This document shows, one piece after another, positions 1 through 8,391 of a stretch of DNA of 64,000 bases. The notes under the pieces are model-generated. The model did not search any database. It was not told the DNA's origin and saw only the letters and a list, made by a program, of their open reading frames with translations. The first letter of the stretch is position 1. Each line of letters begins with the position of its first letter. The stretch lies in contig CAZSGM010000007.1 in NCBI GenBank assembly GCA_964606505.1, positions 11,389 through 75,388 of the forward strand. The letters run 5' to 3'. Source of the DNA: CAKVOD01 sp964606505 (GTDB taxonomy: Bacteria > Bacillota > Clostridia > Christensenellales > UBA1242). The position numbers were made by a program, and so were the translations under genes.

Positions 1-2
1 AC

Positions 3-326
3 GCTGGCTCAATCCCTATGATTGGAGAACTTGTTTTGGCGACGCAGAAAGGGTTTGGCAAGCGTATTAATCTGGGCAACATTGAACTGGGCAAGAAGGC
101 AAATAAGGGAACAAAAGTTTTTGCTATGATTGAAAACGACAGTATAGTTTTTGCCGATGTTTCAAATACTAACTCGCTTTACGCAGTCAAATTTAGCGGG
201 AACAGTGAGTTTGCTAAACGCGAGTTGAGAGAGTTTTTCCTTGATAGCAAGAAGGGCAAGGGTAAGAGTTTGTCCATAAATAAAAACGGCGACAAAATAA
301 ATATTGTTTATAAATTCAACTCGTAA
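3..326 (+). CDS. C-terminal end of a GyrA/ParC-like topoisomerase subunit (5' end outside window)
   Basis: The reading frame is already open at the window edge, so this is the 3' part of a longer gene. The visible residues LVLATQKGFGKRI followed by a basic, glycine-containing stretch resemble one blade of the C-terminal beta-pinwheel of DNA gyrase subunit A or topoisomerase IV subunit A, the part that wraps DNA. After that blade comes a less typical lysine-rich end. The first Met at position 18 lies inside the blade motif and is not taken as a start. The catalytic part is not visible, so GyrA cannot be separated from ParC or from a stand-alone pinwheel protein. Confidence 0.55.
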   Translation, partial: AGSIPMIGELVLATQKGFGKRINLGNIELGKKANKGTKVFAMIENDSIVFADVSNTNSLYAVKFSGNSEFAKRELREFFLDSKKGKGKSLSINKNGDKINIVYKFNS

Positions 327-462
327 ATGGGTGCAGATTTGTATGCGTTTCGTGAAAAATGTCGAATAAATACGTAAATTGCGTTTAAATGCTTTTGTTT
401 TAAATTTTGAATGTGTTAAAATTAAACGCAATGATTTGCAAATAATATTAAATGGAGTATTT

Positions 463-1860
463 ATGGACGGAGTTTTACAAAAGTATGACGTTGTCATAAT
501 TGGGGGAGGAATTGGCGGCATTATGACCGCTTACAAATTGAGCAAACAAAACAGCAAACTCAAAATTTTGCTGCTTGAAAAGGGGAACGACCTTGCAGAT
601 AGAAAGTGCCCACTTATTACCGCAAACAAGGGTAAGGGCGGCTGCCTAAAGTGCCCAAATTGCGCAATTATGAGCGGAATGGCGGGCGCGGGCGCGTTTA
701 GCGACGGGAAATATGTTATCGGAACCGAGTATGGCGGTTGGCTAACTGATTTTCTGCCGCAAGAAACAGTTTTATCGTACATCAAACAGGCGGACGATGT
801 TCTTGTCGAGTTTGGTGCAACTACAAAGGTTTTTCAACCAAACGACGAACTCAAGCGCGAGTGCTTGCAGTATGATTTACACTTAAAACAAACCGAGCTT
901 AAACATCTTGGTACGGATAACAACTATTACACAATGCTAAAGTTGATTGACTACCTAAAGACAAAAGTAACCATTTTGACTAAGGCAAAGGTGTTTGATG
1001 TTGATAAAAACACAAACACGGTGTTATTTAATTACCAAAACACCGAAGTTTCAGTTGTCGGTAAGCACATTGTGTTTGCAGTCGGCAGAGCAGGGAGCCA
1101 AGACTTTAGAGGCTGGTGCGATAAAAACGGAGTTGAGTGCAACAATAATCAGGTTGACCTTGGCGTGCGCGTTGAGTTGCCTGCAATTATTTGGGAGAAG
1201 TTTAGTAAGAAGATTTACGAGCCAAAGGTTTGGTATCGCACAAAAGCTTACGGCGACGTTGTGCGTATGTTTTGCTTTAACGAGCGCGGACATGTTGTTA
1301 TGGAAAACACGGATAGTGTCCTAACAATTAACGGACACAGTTACGCGCAGGAAGATAAGAAAACAAAGAATAGTAACTTTGCGTTGCTTTCAACTAGTAC
1401 TTTTACGCAGCCGTTTAAGGCGCCAATTGAGTACGCAAGGTATGTTGCCTCGCTCGCAAACAAAATTAGCGGCGGTAGTGTGCTCGTGCAAAGGTTTGGC
1501 GACCTTGTAAAAGGCAGAAGGACAACTCCTGAAAGGTTAAAAGAGTCAACAACGGTACCAACCCTTGATGCAGTTCCAGGGGATTTGGCGCTTTGTATGC
1601 CAAAAAGACAACTCGACAACATCGTCGAAACAATTTACGCGCTTGACAAAATCGCCCCCGGCACGGCAAACATGGACACACTTTTGTATGGAATTGAGTG
1701 TAAGTACTATGCGACACGCCCTGAAACAGACGACTTTGAAATTAAAGGGTGCAAAAACATTTACGCAATCGGCGATGGTGGCGGCTTCACTCGTAGTTTG
1801 AGCCACGCAGCTGCACATGGCTTGTATATTGCGGATAAAATTTTAAATACAAACAAGTAA
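463..1860 (+). CDS. FAD-dependent dehydrogenase (COG2509 family)
   Basis: A 465-residue flavoprotein. Residues 8-20 (DVVIIGGGIGGIM) form the dinucleotide-binding beta-alpha-beta turn with GGGIGG at 14-19. A cysteine cluster follows (C49, C61, C64, C67) and then the motif GMAGAGAFSDGK, typical of the uncharacterised FAD-dependent dehydrogenases of COG2509. A second flavin-contacting motif, IYAIGDGGG, lies near the C-terminus. The substrate is unknown for the family. The frame is open further upstream to a TTG at 379, but GGAG at 454-457 places the start at the ATG at 463. The next gene begins 32 bases downstream, so the two may be cotranscribed. Confidence 0.8.
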   Translation: MDGVLQKYDVVIIGGGIGGIMTAYKLSKQNSKLKILLLEKGNDLADRKCPLITANKGKGGCLKCPNCAIMSGMAGAGAFSDGKYVIGTEYGGWLTDFLPQETVLSYIKQADDVLVEFGATTKVFQPNDELKRECLQYDLHLKQTELKHLGTDNNYYTMLKLIDYLKTKVTILTKAKVFDVDKNTNTVLFNYQNTEVSVVGKHIVFAVGRAGSQDFRGWCDKNGVECNNNQVDLGVRVELPAIIWEKFSKKIYEPKVWYRTKAYGDVVRMFCFNERGHVVMENTDSVLTINGHSYAQEDKKTKNSNFALLSTSTFTQPFKAPIEYARYVASLANKISGGSVLVQRFGDLVKGRRTTPERLKESTTVPTLDAVPGDLALCMPKRQLDNIVETIYALDKIAPGTANMDTLLYGIECKYYATRPETDDFEIKGCKNIYAIGDGGGFTRSLSHAAAHGLYIADKILNTNK

Positions 1861-1892
1861 CAATTGTTGCTTGTTCTCAGTTTGAGGTGTTA

Positions 1893-3188
1893 ATGAGAAT
1901 AAAAATAAAAAACGCAACGCTGCTTGATTTAGAAGAAGAAACAACCAAAATCGGGCAAACAGTTTGCGTAGAAAATGGGATAATCACTTTTGTCGGCGAC
2001 GACAACAGCCTGTTTGCGGTTTCGTTTGCTTTTGATAGAGAGATAGACTTCAATGGCGATGTTTTGCTGGCAGGTTTTGTAAATGCGCACGCGCATAATG
2101 CGATGACGCTTTTTAGGGGGCTTAAAGACGATGTTGCGCTTGACGAGTGGTTGTACGATAATATGTTGGTTATTGAAAAGAATTTAACACCTGAAGATGT
2201 TTACTATGGGACAGTTTTGGGGCTGCTTGAGGGCATTAAGAGCGGTATAACCACAAATTTGGACGCTTACTTTTTCAATGAGGAGATTGTTAGGGCGAAT
2301 GTAGATGTTGGTACGCGAGTTGTTTGTGCAGTGGACGCAACAGCCAATGAAAATCCGGATAGAAGAGCATTTTTAGAAAAGAGCCTCAAAAACTTGCAGA
2401 GTAAGTTTAATTGCGATAGGGTGGGCTACATTGGTTATGCGCATTCTATTTACACAATGGATGAGCAGCAACTGGAGGATACTTTGCTCTTTGCAAATGA
2501 CTTTAAACTCAATCTCCACATTCATTTGGCTGAAACTTTGAATGAGGTGGGCGAGTGTTATTCAAAAAGGAACAAAACCCCTGTTCAATACTTAGAAGAG
2601 ATTGGCTTTTTTGAACGCCCGTGCCTGCTCGCACACGCAATTCACATTGATAAGGATGACTACATTATTTTGCAGCAGCATGATGTTTCCATTGCGCATT
2701 GTCCTGCAAGCAACCTAAAACTTGGCAGCGGTTTTGCGCCAGTTTACGGATATATGCAGAATGGTATTAATGTTTGCTTAGGGACGGATGGACCGGCGTC
2801 AAATAATTCAATCAATATGTTTAGAGAGATATATTTGGCGGCGACATTACAAAAGGCGGTTTACAGCGACTCAACAGCAATTGGCGCGTATCAAGCGCTT
2901 AAAATGGCAACGATAAACGGGGCAAAGGCGCTAGGGTTCAATAACGTTGGGCTGGTAAAAGAGGGGTACAAGGCTGATTTAATTAGAATAAGTTTCAATG
3001 ATGTCAATATGCAGCCTGTCAATAACTATGTTTCAAGCGTCGTTTATTCCTGCAATCCAAGTAACGTTACAATGACGATGGTAAATGGGGAAATCATTTA
3101 CGAAAATGGGAAGTTTATGAACGGAATAAATGTTGAAGAAATAATAAAAAAATGTCAAAACGCGCTCGCTAGGCTGAAAAAAAGTTAA
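1893..3188 (+). CDS. Amidohydrolase, MtaD/SAH-deaminase-like
   Basis: A 431-residue metal-dependent amidohydrolase of the TrzN/AtzA/MtaD branch, which hydrolytically deaminates 5'-methylthioadenosine, S-adenosylhomocysteine, guanine or similar bases. The metal ligands HAH sit at residues 66-68 (GFVNAHAHNAMTLFRG). Later ligand motifs are HIHLAET, HAIHID and LGTDGPASNN. The small beta-sandwich is built from both termini, as is usual. GAGG at 1884-1887 favours the ATG at 1893 over a GTG at 1887. Family membership is firm; the exact substrate cannot be read from the sequence, and MTA/SAH deaminase is the commonest annotation for such proteins. Confidence 0.78.
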   Translation: MRIKIKNATLLDLEEETTKIGQTVCVENGIITFVGDDNSLFAVSFAFDREIDFNGDVLLAGFVNAHAHNAMTLFRGLKDDVALDEWLYDNMLVIEKNLTPEDVYYGTVLGLLEGIKSGITTNLDAYFFNEEIVRANVDVGTRVVCAVDATANENPDRRAFLEKSLKNLQSKFNCDRVGYIGYAHSIYTMDEQQLEDTLLFANDFKLNLHIHLAETLNEVGECYSKRNKTPVQYLEEIGFFERPCLLAHAIHIDKDDYIILQQHDVSIAHCPASNLKLGSGFAPVYGYMQNGINVCLGTDGPASNNSINMFREIYLAATLQKAVYSDSTAIGAYQALKMATINGAKALGFNNVGLVKEGYKADLIRISFNDVNMQPVNNYVSSVVYSCNPSNVTMTMVNGEIIYENGKFMNGINVEEIIKKCQNALARLKKS

Positions 3189-3225
3189 TATATGGCTAAA
3201 AAATCAAATTTTGAGCGCAATTTAC

Positions 3226-3255
3226 TTGCCAAAAGTTGTTTATTTTTGGTAAACT
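3226..3255 (+). promoter_or_regulatory. Possible promoter of hpf
   Basis: TTGCCA at 3226-3231 and TAAACT at 3250-3255 are separated by 18 bases, upstream of the ribosome hibernation gene. Both hexamers deviate from consensus, so another sigma factor is possible. Confidence 0.4.
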
Positions 3256-3281
3256 ATTATAGTTTGTTAATGAGGTGAAAA

Positions 3282-3812
3282 ATGCAAATAGAAATTTTGT
3301 CAAAAGATTATAACATCAGCGAAAAGTTAAAAACAATTATCGCTAAGAAAATAGAAAAATTGGATAGATACTTCAACGACGAGGCTCAAGCTCAAGTTTA
3401 TTGCAAATTTGAAAACGGGCTTTATAAAATGGAAGTAACAGTTAAGGATAAATATGCTTTCTTTAGAAGTGAAGTTGCAAGCGACAATATGTACGTAAAC
3501 ATCGACACTGCGCTTTCTAAAATTGAAAGACAGATTTATAAAAACAGAGACAAGCTTAAGGACAAATTCAAAAAGACTTCATTTGAGGTTGAAGAATTTG
3601 AATTCTTGGCTGACGAACCAGTGGTTGCAGCAAGCAAGATTGCTAGAGTTAAAAAGTTTGAACTCGTTCCTACAACAGTAGAGGATGCGATTGACAGCCT
3701 TGAACTTACTGACCACGACTTCTACGTATTTATGAATGCAGAGACTGGAAAGGTTAACGTTGTTTACCGCAGACGCGACAACAACTACGGACACATTGAA
3801 CTTGATTATTAG
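3282..3812 (+). CDS. hpf: Ribosome hibernation promoting factor, long form
   Basis: A 176-residue protein with the two-domain layout of long HPF. Residues 1 to about 105 form the S30AE/RaiA ribosome-binding domain (MQIEILSKDYNISEKLK...KIEKLDRYF). After a linker, residues about 120-176 form the dimerisation domain with the typical VVYRRRDNNYGHIE end. Long HPF dimerises 70S ribosomes into inactive 100S particles in stationary phase. The start is set by GAGGTG 8 bases upstream. It is followed 20 bases later by an uncharacterised gene that may share its transcript. Confidence 0.92.
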   Translation: MQIEILSKDYNISEKLKTIIAKKIEKLDRYFNDEAQAQVYCKFENGLYKMEVTVKDKYAFFRSEVASDNMYVNIDTALSKIERQIYKNRDKLKDKFKKTSFEVEEFEFLADEPVVAASKIARVKKFELVPTTVEDAIDSLELTDHDFYVFMNAETGKVNVVYRRRDNNYGHIELDY

Positions 3813-3832
3813 TTGCAAATTTGGAGGGCAAA

Positions 3833-4540
3833 ATGGCGGACTATAATGAAATTTTTGACATTCTAAAAAAAGAACGTCAAGATTTGTTTGCTAAATTGAA
3901 AGAAAAGAAAAATTTGCAGCAGCAGGAATATGAGGAAATTAAAAACTTCAGTGAAAAGACCAAGGAGCGCTACAGCCAGTATTACGACGCAATAAACAAT
4001 GAAATTGGCAACCTTAATGCCAATATGTCAAAGTATCAAGACGAATTGTTTGTTGGTGGCTTCATAGATATTCAAAAGTTCACTAACGAGGTTTGCACGC
4101 TTTTATCGCAGAGGACAAGTTTTGAGTGGGAAATTTTGGCGATTGCGTTCACATACAAAAAGCGCAAAAAGGGCGTTTTTGGGCTTCAGCTGATTGATAC
4201 GGACGCAAACATTATTGCAGTTGCTAAAAAGGATGTTTTTTCTGAAGATTTGACAAGGGCGATATTCGGGCAAAAGGATTGGCTAAATAACAATCAAGCA
4301 ATGATGGCGTTCCTTGAGCACGTTAAGCGCGGCGACATTGTTTTGTTGCACATCGTTGAAAGGGAAAACGACAAAGAGAAACTGCTAAACTTGTTTGAAA
4401 GCGGATTTAATGGCGACTTTGATAGGTATCTATTGAGGTTCGACCTTTACTATAACGATAAAAACCCAACGAATAAGTATCCATTTTTGCAGGATTATTT
4501 GGATAGTTATGTGTTTGAAAAACTACTTAATAAAAAATAA
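3833..4540 (+). CDS. Uncharacterised coiled-coil protein
   Basis: A 235-residue soluble protein that I do not recognise. Residues 1 to about 75 are highly charged (Lys/Glu/Gln) and probably helical or coiled coil. The remainder alternates hydrophobic strands and helices without cysteine motifs, a signal peptide or membrane segments. The Shine-Dalgarno TTGGAGGG at 3821-3828 would itself be coding if an upstream TTG were used, so the start is placed at the ATG at 3833. It follows hpf by 20 bases. A hairpin at 4600-4621 ends the unit. Possible roles include a stress or ribosome-associated accessory to HPF, but nothing in the sequence proves that. Confidence 0.65.
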   Translation: MADYNEIFDILKKERQDLFAKLKEKKNLQQQEYEEIKNFSEKTKERYSQYYDAINNEIGNLNANMSKYQDELFVGGFIDIQKFTNEVCTLLSQRTSFEWEILAIAFTYKKRKKGVFGLQLIDTDANIIAVAKKDVFSEDLTRAIFGQKDWLNNNQAMMAFLEHVKRGDIVLLHIVERENDKEKLLNLFESGFNGDFDRYLLRFDLYYNDKNPTNKYPFLQDYLDSYVFEKLLNKK

Positions 4541-4599
4541 CTAAACATTTTGCAGGTAAAACATTTAGTTAGTAAATAAAGGTTAATAATTATAATGAA

Positions 4600-4621
4600 A
4601 AAAGCACAAATATGTGCTTTT
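4600..4621. terminator. Bidirectional terminator hairpin
   Basis: AAAAGCACA, a four-base loop, then TGTGCTTTT. It has an A-run on one side and Ts on the other, so it can end both the uncharacterised gene on the left (+) and the small gene on the right (-). Confidence 0.65.
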
Positions 4622-4624
4622 ATC

Positions 4625-4759
4625 TTATAGTTTTTCAACTTGTTTTTTGAGTTCTTGCTTACCTTTTTGTACTGCCTTTTGAATTGGCTCACAAGATTGA
4701 GTTAGGAATGCTCCAAATACCATTCCAACCATCATTCCAAGAATTAAACTCTCTTTCAT
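4625..4759 (-). CDS. Small single-pass membrane protein, 44 residues (YtxH-like layout)
   Basis: A short gene read on the minus strand. It begins MKESLILGMMVGMVFGAFLT, a glycine-rich hydrophobic segment at about residues 5-20, and ends in a lysine-rich amphipathic helix (KAVQKGKQELKKQVEKL). The start ATG at 4757-4759 is preceded on its strand by a strong GGAGGCAAC ribosome binding site (AGGAGG read from about 4770). This layout of a short membrane anchor plus charged helix resembles the YtxH-type general-stress proteins, but the family assignment is tentative. It converges on the upstream plus-strand gene and shares its terminator. Confidence 0.6.
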   Translation of the reverse strand: MKESLILGMMVGMVFGAFLTQSCEPIQKAVQKGKQELKKQVEKL

Positions 4760-4844
4760 AGTTGCCTCCTATAATTGAAGCGTGTGGCTTCATAATAGTA
4801 TTTGTAATTTTAGTTGATTTATTAGAAAAATAAAAGGAAATTTT

Positions 4845-5381
4845 ATGAAAAATATTGTAGTAAATTTTTTTGGTGCCCCAGGGGCGGGGAAGTCCACAGC
4901 AATGGCATACGTTTTTGCTCATTTAAAAATGCGCGGGATAAATTGCGAAATGGCGCCCGAGTTTGCAAAGGAACTGTTTTTTGAGGATAACCAAACTGCC
5001 TTTGGAAACCAAGTTTACATTTTAGGCAACCAATACTATAGGATTAGTAGGTTGCTTAACCAAGTTGACGTGATTATAACCGACGCGCCAGTGTTTGTTA
5101 GCGTTTATTATAACTCTCTCACGCACGCAAAGGACGAGTTCAACCAATACGTTGTTGAAGCAGCAAAGGGATTTAACAACAAAAACTACTACTTAAAACG
5201 CGTTGTTGAGTACGACTCAAATGGTCGCCACCAAACGGAAGACCAAGCAAACGAGGTTGGCGAAACGTTGCTTTCACTGTTTGAAAAGTATGGGATTGAG
5301 TACGAGTTTGCTAGTTCACTCCCTGAGTCGCTTGATAAAATTGTCGACGACATTGTAAAAGCAGTCAATGAGGCGGATTAG
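4845..5381 (+). CDS. P-loop ATPase/kinase-like protein (AAA_28/NadR-like)
   Basis: A 178-residue protein with a Walker A motif at residues 9-17 (FGAPGAGKST) and a likely Walker B region VDVIITDAPVF. The size and layout match the small P-loop proteins grouped as AAA_28 or NadR-type kinases, which phosphorylate nucleosides or other small substrates. No other domain is present. The ATG lies behind AAAAGGAAATTTT, an acceptable ribosome binding site. Upstream on the opposite strand is the 44-residue membrane protein, so the two are divergently read. The substrate is unknown. Confidence 0.65.
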   Translation: MKNIVVNFFGAPGAGKSTAMAYVFAHLKMRGINCEMAPEFAKELFFEDNQTAFGNQVYILGNQYYRISRLLNQVDVIITDAPVFVSVYYNSLTHAKDEFNQYVVEAAKGFNNKNYYLKRVVEYDSNGRHQTEDQANEVGETLLSLFEKYGIEYEFASSLPESLDKIVDDIVKAVNEAD

Positions 5382-5493
5382 GTGGCTTGGCTAGGAATAT
5401 GCGAAAAATGCGTTGTAATTGCTAGCAAATTCGCATATTTATCATTAAATGACAAATAATAACATATAGGCGTTAATTTGTATCGCAAAATAT

Positions 5494-5522
5494 TTGTTTT
5501 TTTTGAAGATTTGTGATATAAT
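5494..5522 (+). promoter_or_regulatory. Sigma-A-type promoter of ruvX
   Basis: TTGTTT (5494-5499), a 17-base spacer, and TATAAT (5517-5522), with the start codon of ruvX 21 bases further on. The -10 is perfect and the -35 is weak. Confidence 0.5.
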
Positions 5523-5543
5523 AATGATAGTGGCAGGCAAATA

Positions 5544-5957
5544 ATGAAAAAAATGGGTGTTGATTTAGGACGAGTTCGTATTGGAATTGCACTTTCCGAT
5601 GCGTTAAACATCTTTGCTTTCGCTCTAGAGACTTACAAACGCAGGACTTTGAAAGAGGATTTGGAGCATTTGGCGAAGATTGCAAACGATAACGATGTTG
5701 ATACTATCGTGTTTGGGTTACCGTTAAATATGGACGGGACGCAGGGAGAAAAGTGTCAAGAAACTTACGAATTTGTAGATAACTTGAAAAAGTATACCGA
5801 TAAAAATATCGTGTTTCAAGACGAAAGATTGACAACCGTTAGTGCCGAAAAAATGTTGATTGATGCAAATGTTTCGCGTCAAGGCAGAAAGCAGGTCATC
5901 GACAAGATTGCAGCCACGTTTATTCTGCAAAGTTATTTAGACAAAAAAAGTTTATAG
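5544..5957 (+). CDS. ruvX: RuvX/YqgF, pre-16S rRNA nuclease family
   Basis: A 137-residue protein of the YqgF/RuvX RNase H-like fold. It starts MKKMGVDLGRVRIGIALSD, with the conserved first catalytic Asp at residue 7. It also has the family motifs FGLPLNMDGT and QDERLTT and the late Asp-containing motif IDKIAATFILQSYL. Members process 16S rRNA ends and were earlier described as putative Holliday junction resolvases. It is directly followed, 9 bases later, by a DUF1292 gene, the usual Firmicutes neighbour of yqgF. Confidence 0.93.
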   Translation: MKKMGVDLGRVRIGIALSDALNIFAFALETYKRRTLKEDLEHLAKIANDNDVDTIVFGLPLNMDGTQGEKCQETYEFVDNLKKYTDKNIVFQDERLTTVSAEKMLIDANVSRQGRKQVIDKIAATFILQSYLDKKSL

Positions 5958-5966
5958 GAGTTTATT

Positions 5967-6275
5967 ATGGAAAAGAATGCAATTGAAAGATTATTGGACG
6001 AAAACGACCTAGGGACAATCGTTCTTTATGACGAAAACGACAAGGAAGTTGAGTTTGAACAAATTGCGATTATTCCTTACGAAAACGAGGTTTATGCAAT
6101 TTTAAAGCCAGTTAAGGAGATGGAAGGCGTTGCTGACGACGAAGCAATTGTATTCCTGTTGGATGCAGACGAAGAATCTGAAGATGTTTTGTCTGTTGTT
6201 GAAGATGACGCAATTATTGACGCAGTTTTTGACGCGTACTATAAATTGTTGGACGAAGACGAAAATAATGACTAA
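5967..6275 (+). CDS. DUF1292 protein (YrzB-like)
   Basis: A 102-residue, very acidic protein. The pattern IVLYDENDKEVEFEQIAIIPYENEVYAILKPV, then an acidic segment with AIVFLLD, is that of DUF1292 (YrzB). These small proteins usually sit next to ruvX in Firmicutes, and their role is unknown. TAGGAG eight bases before the ATG supports the start. The gene ends just before the rimP promoter. Confidence 0.82.
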   Translation: MEKNAIERLLDENDLGTIVLYDENDKEVEFEQIAIIPYENEVYAILKPVKEMEGVADDEAIVFLLDADEESEDVLSVVEDDAIIDAVFDAYYKLLDEDENND

Positions 6276-6280
6276 ATCGC

Positions 6281-6309
6281 TTGACAAAATCATATTTATA
6301 TGATAGAAT
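6281..6309 (+). promoter_or_regulatory. Promoter of the rimP-nusA-infB operon
   Basis: TTGACA at 6281-6286, a 17-base spacer and TAGAAT at 6304-6309. Transcription would begin near 6316, just before the leader hairpin of rimP. Confidence 0.75.
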
Positions 6310-6325
6310 ACAAGTGTTATGATGT

Positions 6326-6359
6326 AAAATTGAGAGTGGCCGGTGCCACTCTCAATTTT
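6326..6359 (+). promoter_or_regulatory. Leader hairpin before rimP
   Basis: A perfect 15-bp inverted repeat (AAAATTGAGAGTGGC, four-base loop, then its complement) ends 14 bases before the rimP start. There is no T-run directly after it, so it is not a standard terminator. Similar strong hairpins often precede rimP in Firmicutes (recalled, not checked). It may act in operon autoregulation or protect the 5' end of the transcript. Confidence 0.65.
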
Positions 6360-6373
6360 ATAAGGGAGAAATT

Positions 6374-6832
6374 ATGTCGAAAAATACCGATTTAATCGAA
6401 AAAGAAATCGAACCTATAGTTGAGTCTTGCGGTTGCAAGTTACTTGAAGTTGAATATGCTAAGAGTGCAGACGGGATGACGCTTACAGTCTTTATTATTA
6501 AAGAGGGAGGCGTTACTATCGACGATTGTGAGAAAGTTCACAATGCGATTGACCTTAAAGTTGACGAGATTGATATTTCGAATGGCGAGCCTTACAATTT
6601 GAGTGTGTCGTCGTTTGGATTAACTAGACAATTGAAAAACACTAAAGAGTTTGAGTACAGAATGAACGAGACGCTGGAAGTTAAATTGTTTGCGCCTTTG
6701 GATGATAAAAAAGAATTTGAAGGCAGGTTGACTTTTGTTGACGAAGATAATATTACATTAGTCGATGACGATAAAGAAATAAGTATTCCGCGCAAGGCGA
6801 TTGCGAGCGCGAAATTAAAGTTGGATTTTTAG
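6374..6832 (+). CDS. rimP: Ribosome maturation factor RimP
   Basis: A 152-residue protein with the RimP N-terminal domain (IEPIVESCGCKLLEVEYAK...LTVFI) and the conserved segment YNLSVSSFGLTRQLK, followed by the Sm-like C-terminal domain. RimP assists assembly of the 30S subunit. It is the first gene of the rimP-nusA-ylxR-infB-rbfA cluster, with its own sigma-A promoter and a leader hairpin. AAGGGAG lies 7 bases before the ATG. Confidence 0.93.
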   Translation: MSKNTDLIEKEIEPIVESCGCKLLEVEYAKSADGMTLTVFIIKEGGVTIDDCEKVHNAIDLKVDEIDISNGEPYNLSVSSFGLTRQLKNTKEFEYRMNETLEVKLFAPLDDKKEFEGRLTFVDEDNITLVDDDKEISIPRKAIASAKLKLDF

Positions 6833-6844
6833 GAGATAAAATAA

Positions 6845-8098
6845 ATGATTAGTAAAGATTTTTTCAGTGCTTTGGATGACCTTGAAGAGCAAAAAAATAT
6901 TAATAAAGAAGAATTTATCAAAATTTTGGAGACTGCCTTAACATCGGCATACAAAAAGAATTTTGGCGAGGCAAAGTCTGCGTTTGTTAAGTTGATGCCA
7001 GAGAAAAACACAATCAAAATTTATGCATACAAGACCATTGTTGAGGAAGTTGAAGATTCAGAAAAGCAAATTTCGCTTGAGGATGCAAAAAAACTTAAGA
7101 GTACATATAAAATCGGCGATTTGGTTACCGAAGAAGTTGTGCCAAAAGAAGATTTTGGGAGAATTGCGGCTCAAACTGCTAAGCATATCATTATGCAGAG
7201 AATTCACGAAGCAGAGAAAGAAAAGTTAATTCAGGAAATCAACGGCAAGGAAAACGAGATTGTAACGGGTTACATTACGCGCAAGGATGAAAAGAATGTT
7301 TACGTCGAAATCGGCGGAACAAATATCTACGCTGTTTTAAGTAACTACGACCAAATCGCAGGCGAGCAATACAACATTGGCGACAAGATTAAGGTTTTTG
7401 TTAAGCAAATTAAGGATACACCTTTTGGCCCACAAATTTGCGTTTCTCGCAAAGTTGCAGGTTATGTAAGACGCTTGCTTGAAATTGAAGTGCCTGAGAT
7501 TGAAAACGGCGAAGTTATTATCAAGAGCATTTCAAGAGAAGCAGGGCTTAGGACAAAGATTGCTGTTGCTGCTAGCAATGATAGTATTGACCCAGTTGGC
7601 GCTTGTATTGGTAACAAGGGTGCAAGAATTAACACGTTGACGGCTGAGTTGAACGGCGAGAAAATTGACGTTATCGAATATTGCGAGGATCCGTTCGTTT
7701 ACATTGCACGTGCACTTTCACCTGCAACGGTTAAGAGCGTTGAAATCGACGAACTTAACCACAGTGCAAAGGTTATCGTTGATAAGAGCGTTTTATCGTT
7801 GGCAATCGGTAAAAATGGGCACAATGTTAGACTTGCTGCAAAGTTGACAGGATATAAAATCGACGTTAAAACTGAGGATGAGGAAGAGAAGGATATGTTT
7901 GCGCCTAGCGTTGCGTCTGAACTTGCTGAAGACGACTTTATTGTCGCGGGCGACGATGACGACACTGTTGACAGCTTCGAGACGAGCGAAAGCGAAGCGT
8001 TGGATAATTCCGAAATCCAAAAGGATGCTGAAATTGAAAGTTTGGCGTCAGAGGGCGACGACATATTTGAAGTTTCATTTGACGACGAAGATAAGTAG
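6845..8098 (+). CDS. nusA: Transcription elongation/termination factor NusA
   Basis: A 417-residue NusA: an N-terminal RNA polymerase-binding domain (residues 1 to about 125), S1 RNA-binding domain (about 130-200), and two KH domains. The KH-domain motif DPVGACIGNKGARI and the segment IGKNGHNVRLAAKLTGYKIDV are visible. The last 60 or so residues are an acidic, low-complexity tail without the repeat domains of proteobacterial NusA, as is normal in Firmicutes. It follows rimP by 12 bases and precedes ylxR with almost no gap. Confidence 0.96.
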   Translation: MISKDFFSALDDLEEQKNINKEEFIKILETALTSAYKKNFGEAKSAFVKLMPEKNTIKIYAYKTIVEEVEDSEKQISLEDAKKLKSTYKIGDLVTEEVVPKEDFGRIAAQTAKHIIMQRIHEAEKEKLIQEINGKENEIVTGYITRKDEKNVYVEIGGTNIYAVLSNYDQIAGEQYNIGDKIKVFVKQIKDTPFGPQICVSRKVAGYVRRLLEIEVPEIENGEVIIKSISREAGLRTKIAVAASNDSIDPVGACIGNKGARINTLTAELNGEKIDVIEYCEDPFVYIARALSPATVKSVEIDELNHSAKVIVDKSVLSLAIGKNGHNVRLAAKLTGYKIDVKTEDEEEKDMFAPSVASELAEDDFIVAGDDDDTVDSFETSESEALDNSEIQKDAEIESLASEGDDIFEVSFDDEDK

Positions 8099-8106
8099 GG
8101 GTGAAG

Positions 8107-8358
8107 ATGAGTACGCCTTTAAGAATGTGTTGTGTTTGTAGAAAAATGTTTCCGCAAGCAGAATTGATTAGAATAACCAAAACTAAGGATAACACAATTT
8201 TAATAAACAGCGGCAAACAGAAAATCTTTGGGCGCAGCGCCTATTTGTGTCATAGCAAGGAGTGTTTGCAGGCTCTAGTAAAAAAACGTGGCTTAAATCG
8301 CGCATTTAAGCAAGAAGTACCACAAAAAATATACGACGAATTGACAAAAGACAGTTAA
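8107..8358 (+). CDS. ylxR: YlxR family RNA-binding protein (RnpM)
   Basis: An 83-residue protein with the YlxR/DUF448 signature: a RMCCVCRKMFPQAELIRI start, FGRSAYLCHSKECL, and a C-terminal LNRAFKQEVP. YlxR (RnpM) binds RNA and has been reported to modulate RNase P. AGGGG at 8097-8101 points to the ATG at 8107 rather than the GTG at 8101. The L7Ae-like gene ylxQ, which often sits between ylxR and infB, is absent here. Confidence 0.88.
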   Translation: MSTPLRMCCVCRKMFPQAELIRITKTKDNTILINSGKQKIFGRSAYLCHSKECLQALVKKRGLNRAFKQEVPQKIYDELTKDS

Positions 8359-8391
8359 TGTGGTAAAATACAAATCAAAGAGGTATTGATA

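Noticed and set aside
359..366. ATGTCGAA as a Spo0A box before the flavoprotein gene
   Set aside because: It matches only the core and such short words occur many times by chance in this AT-rich window.
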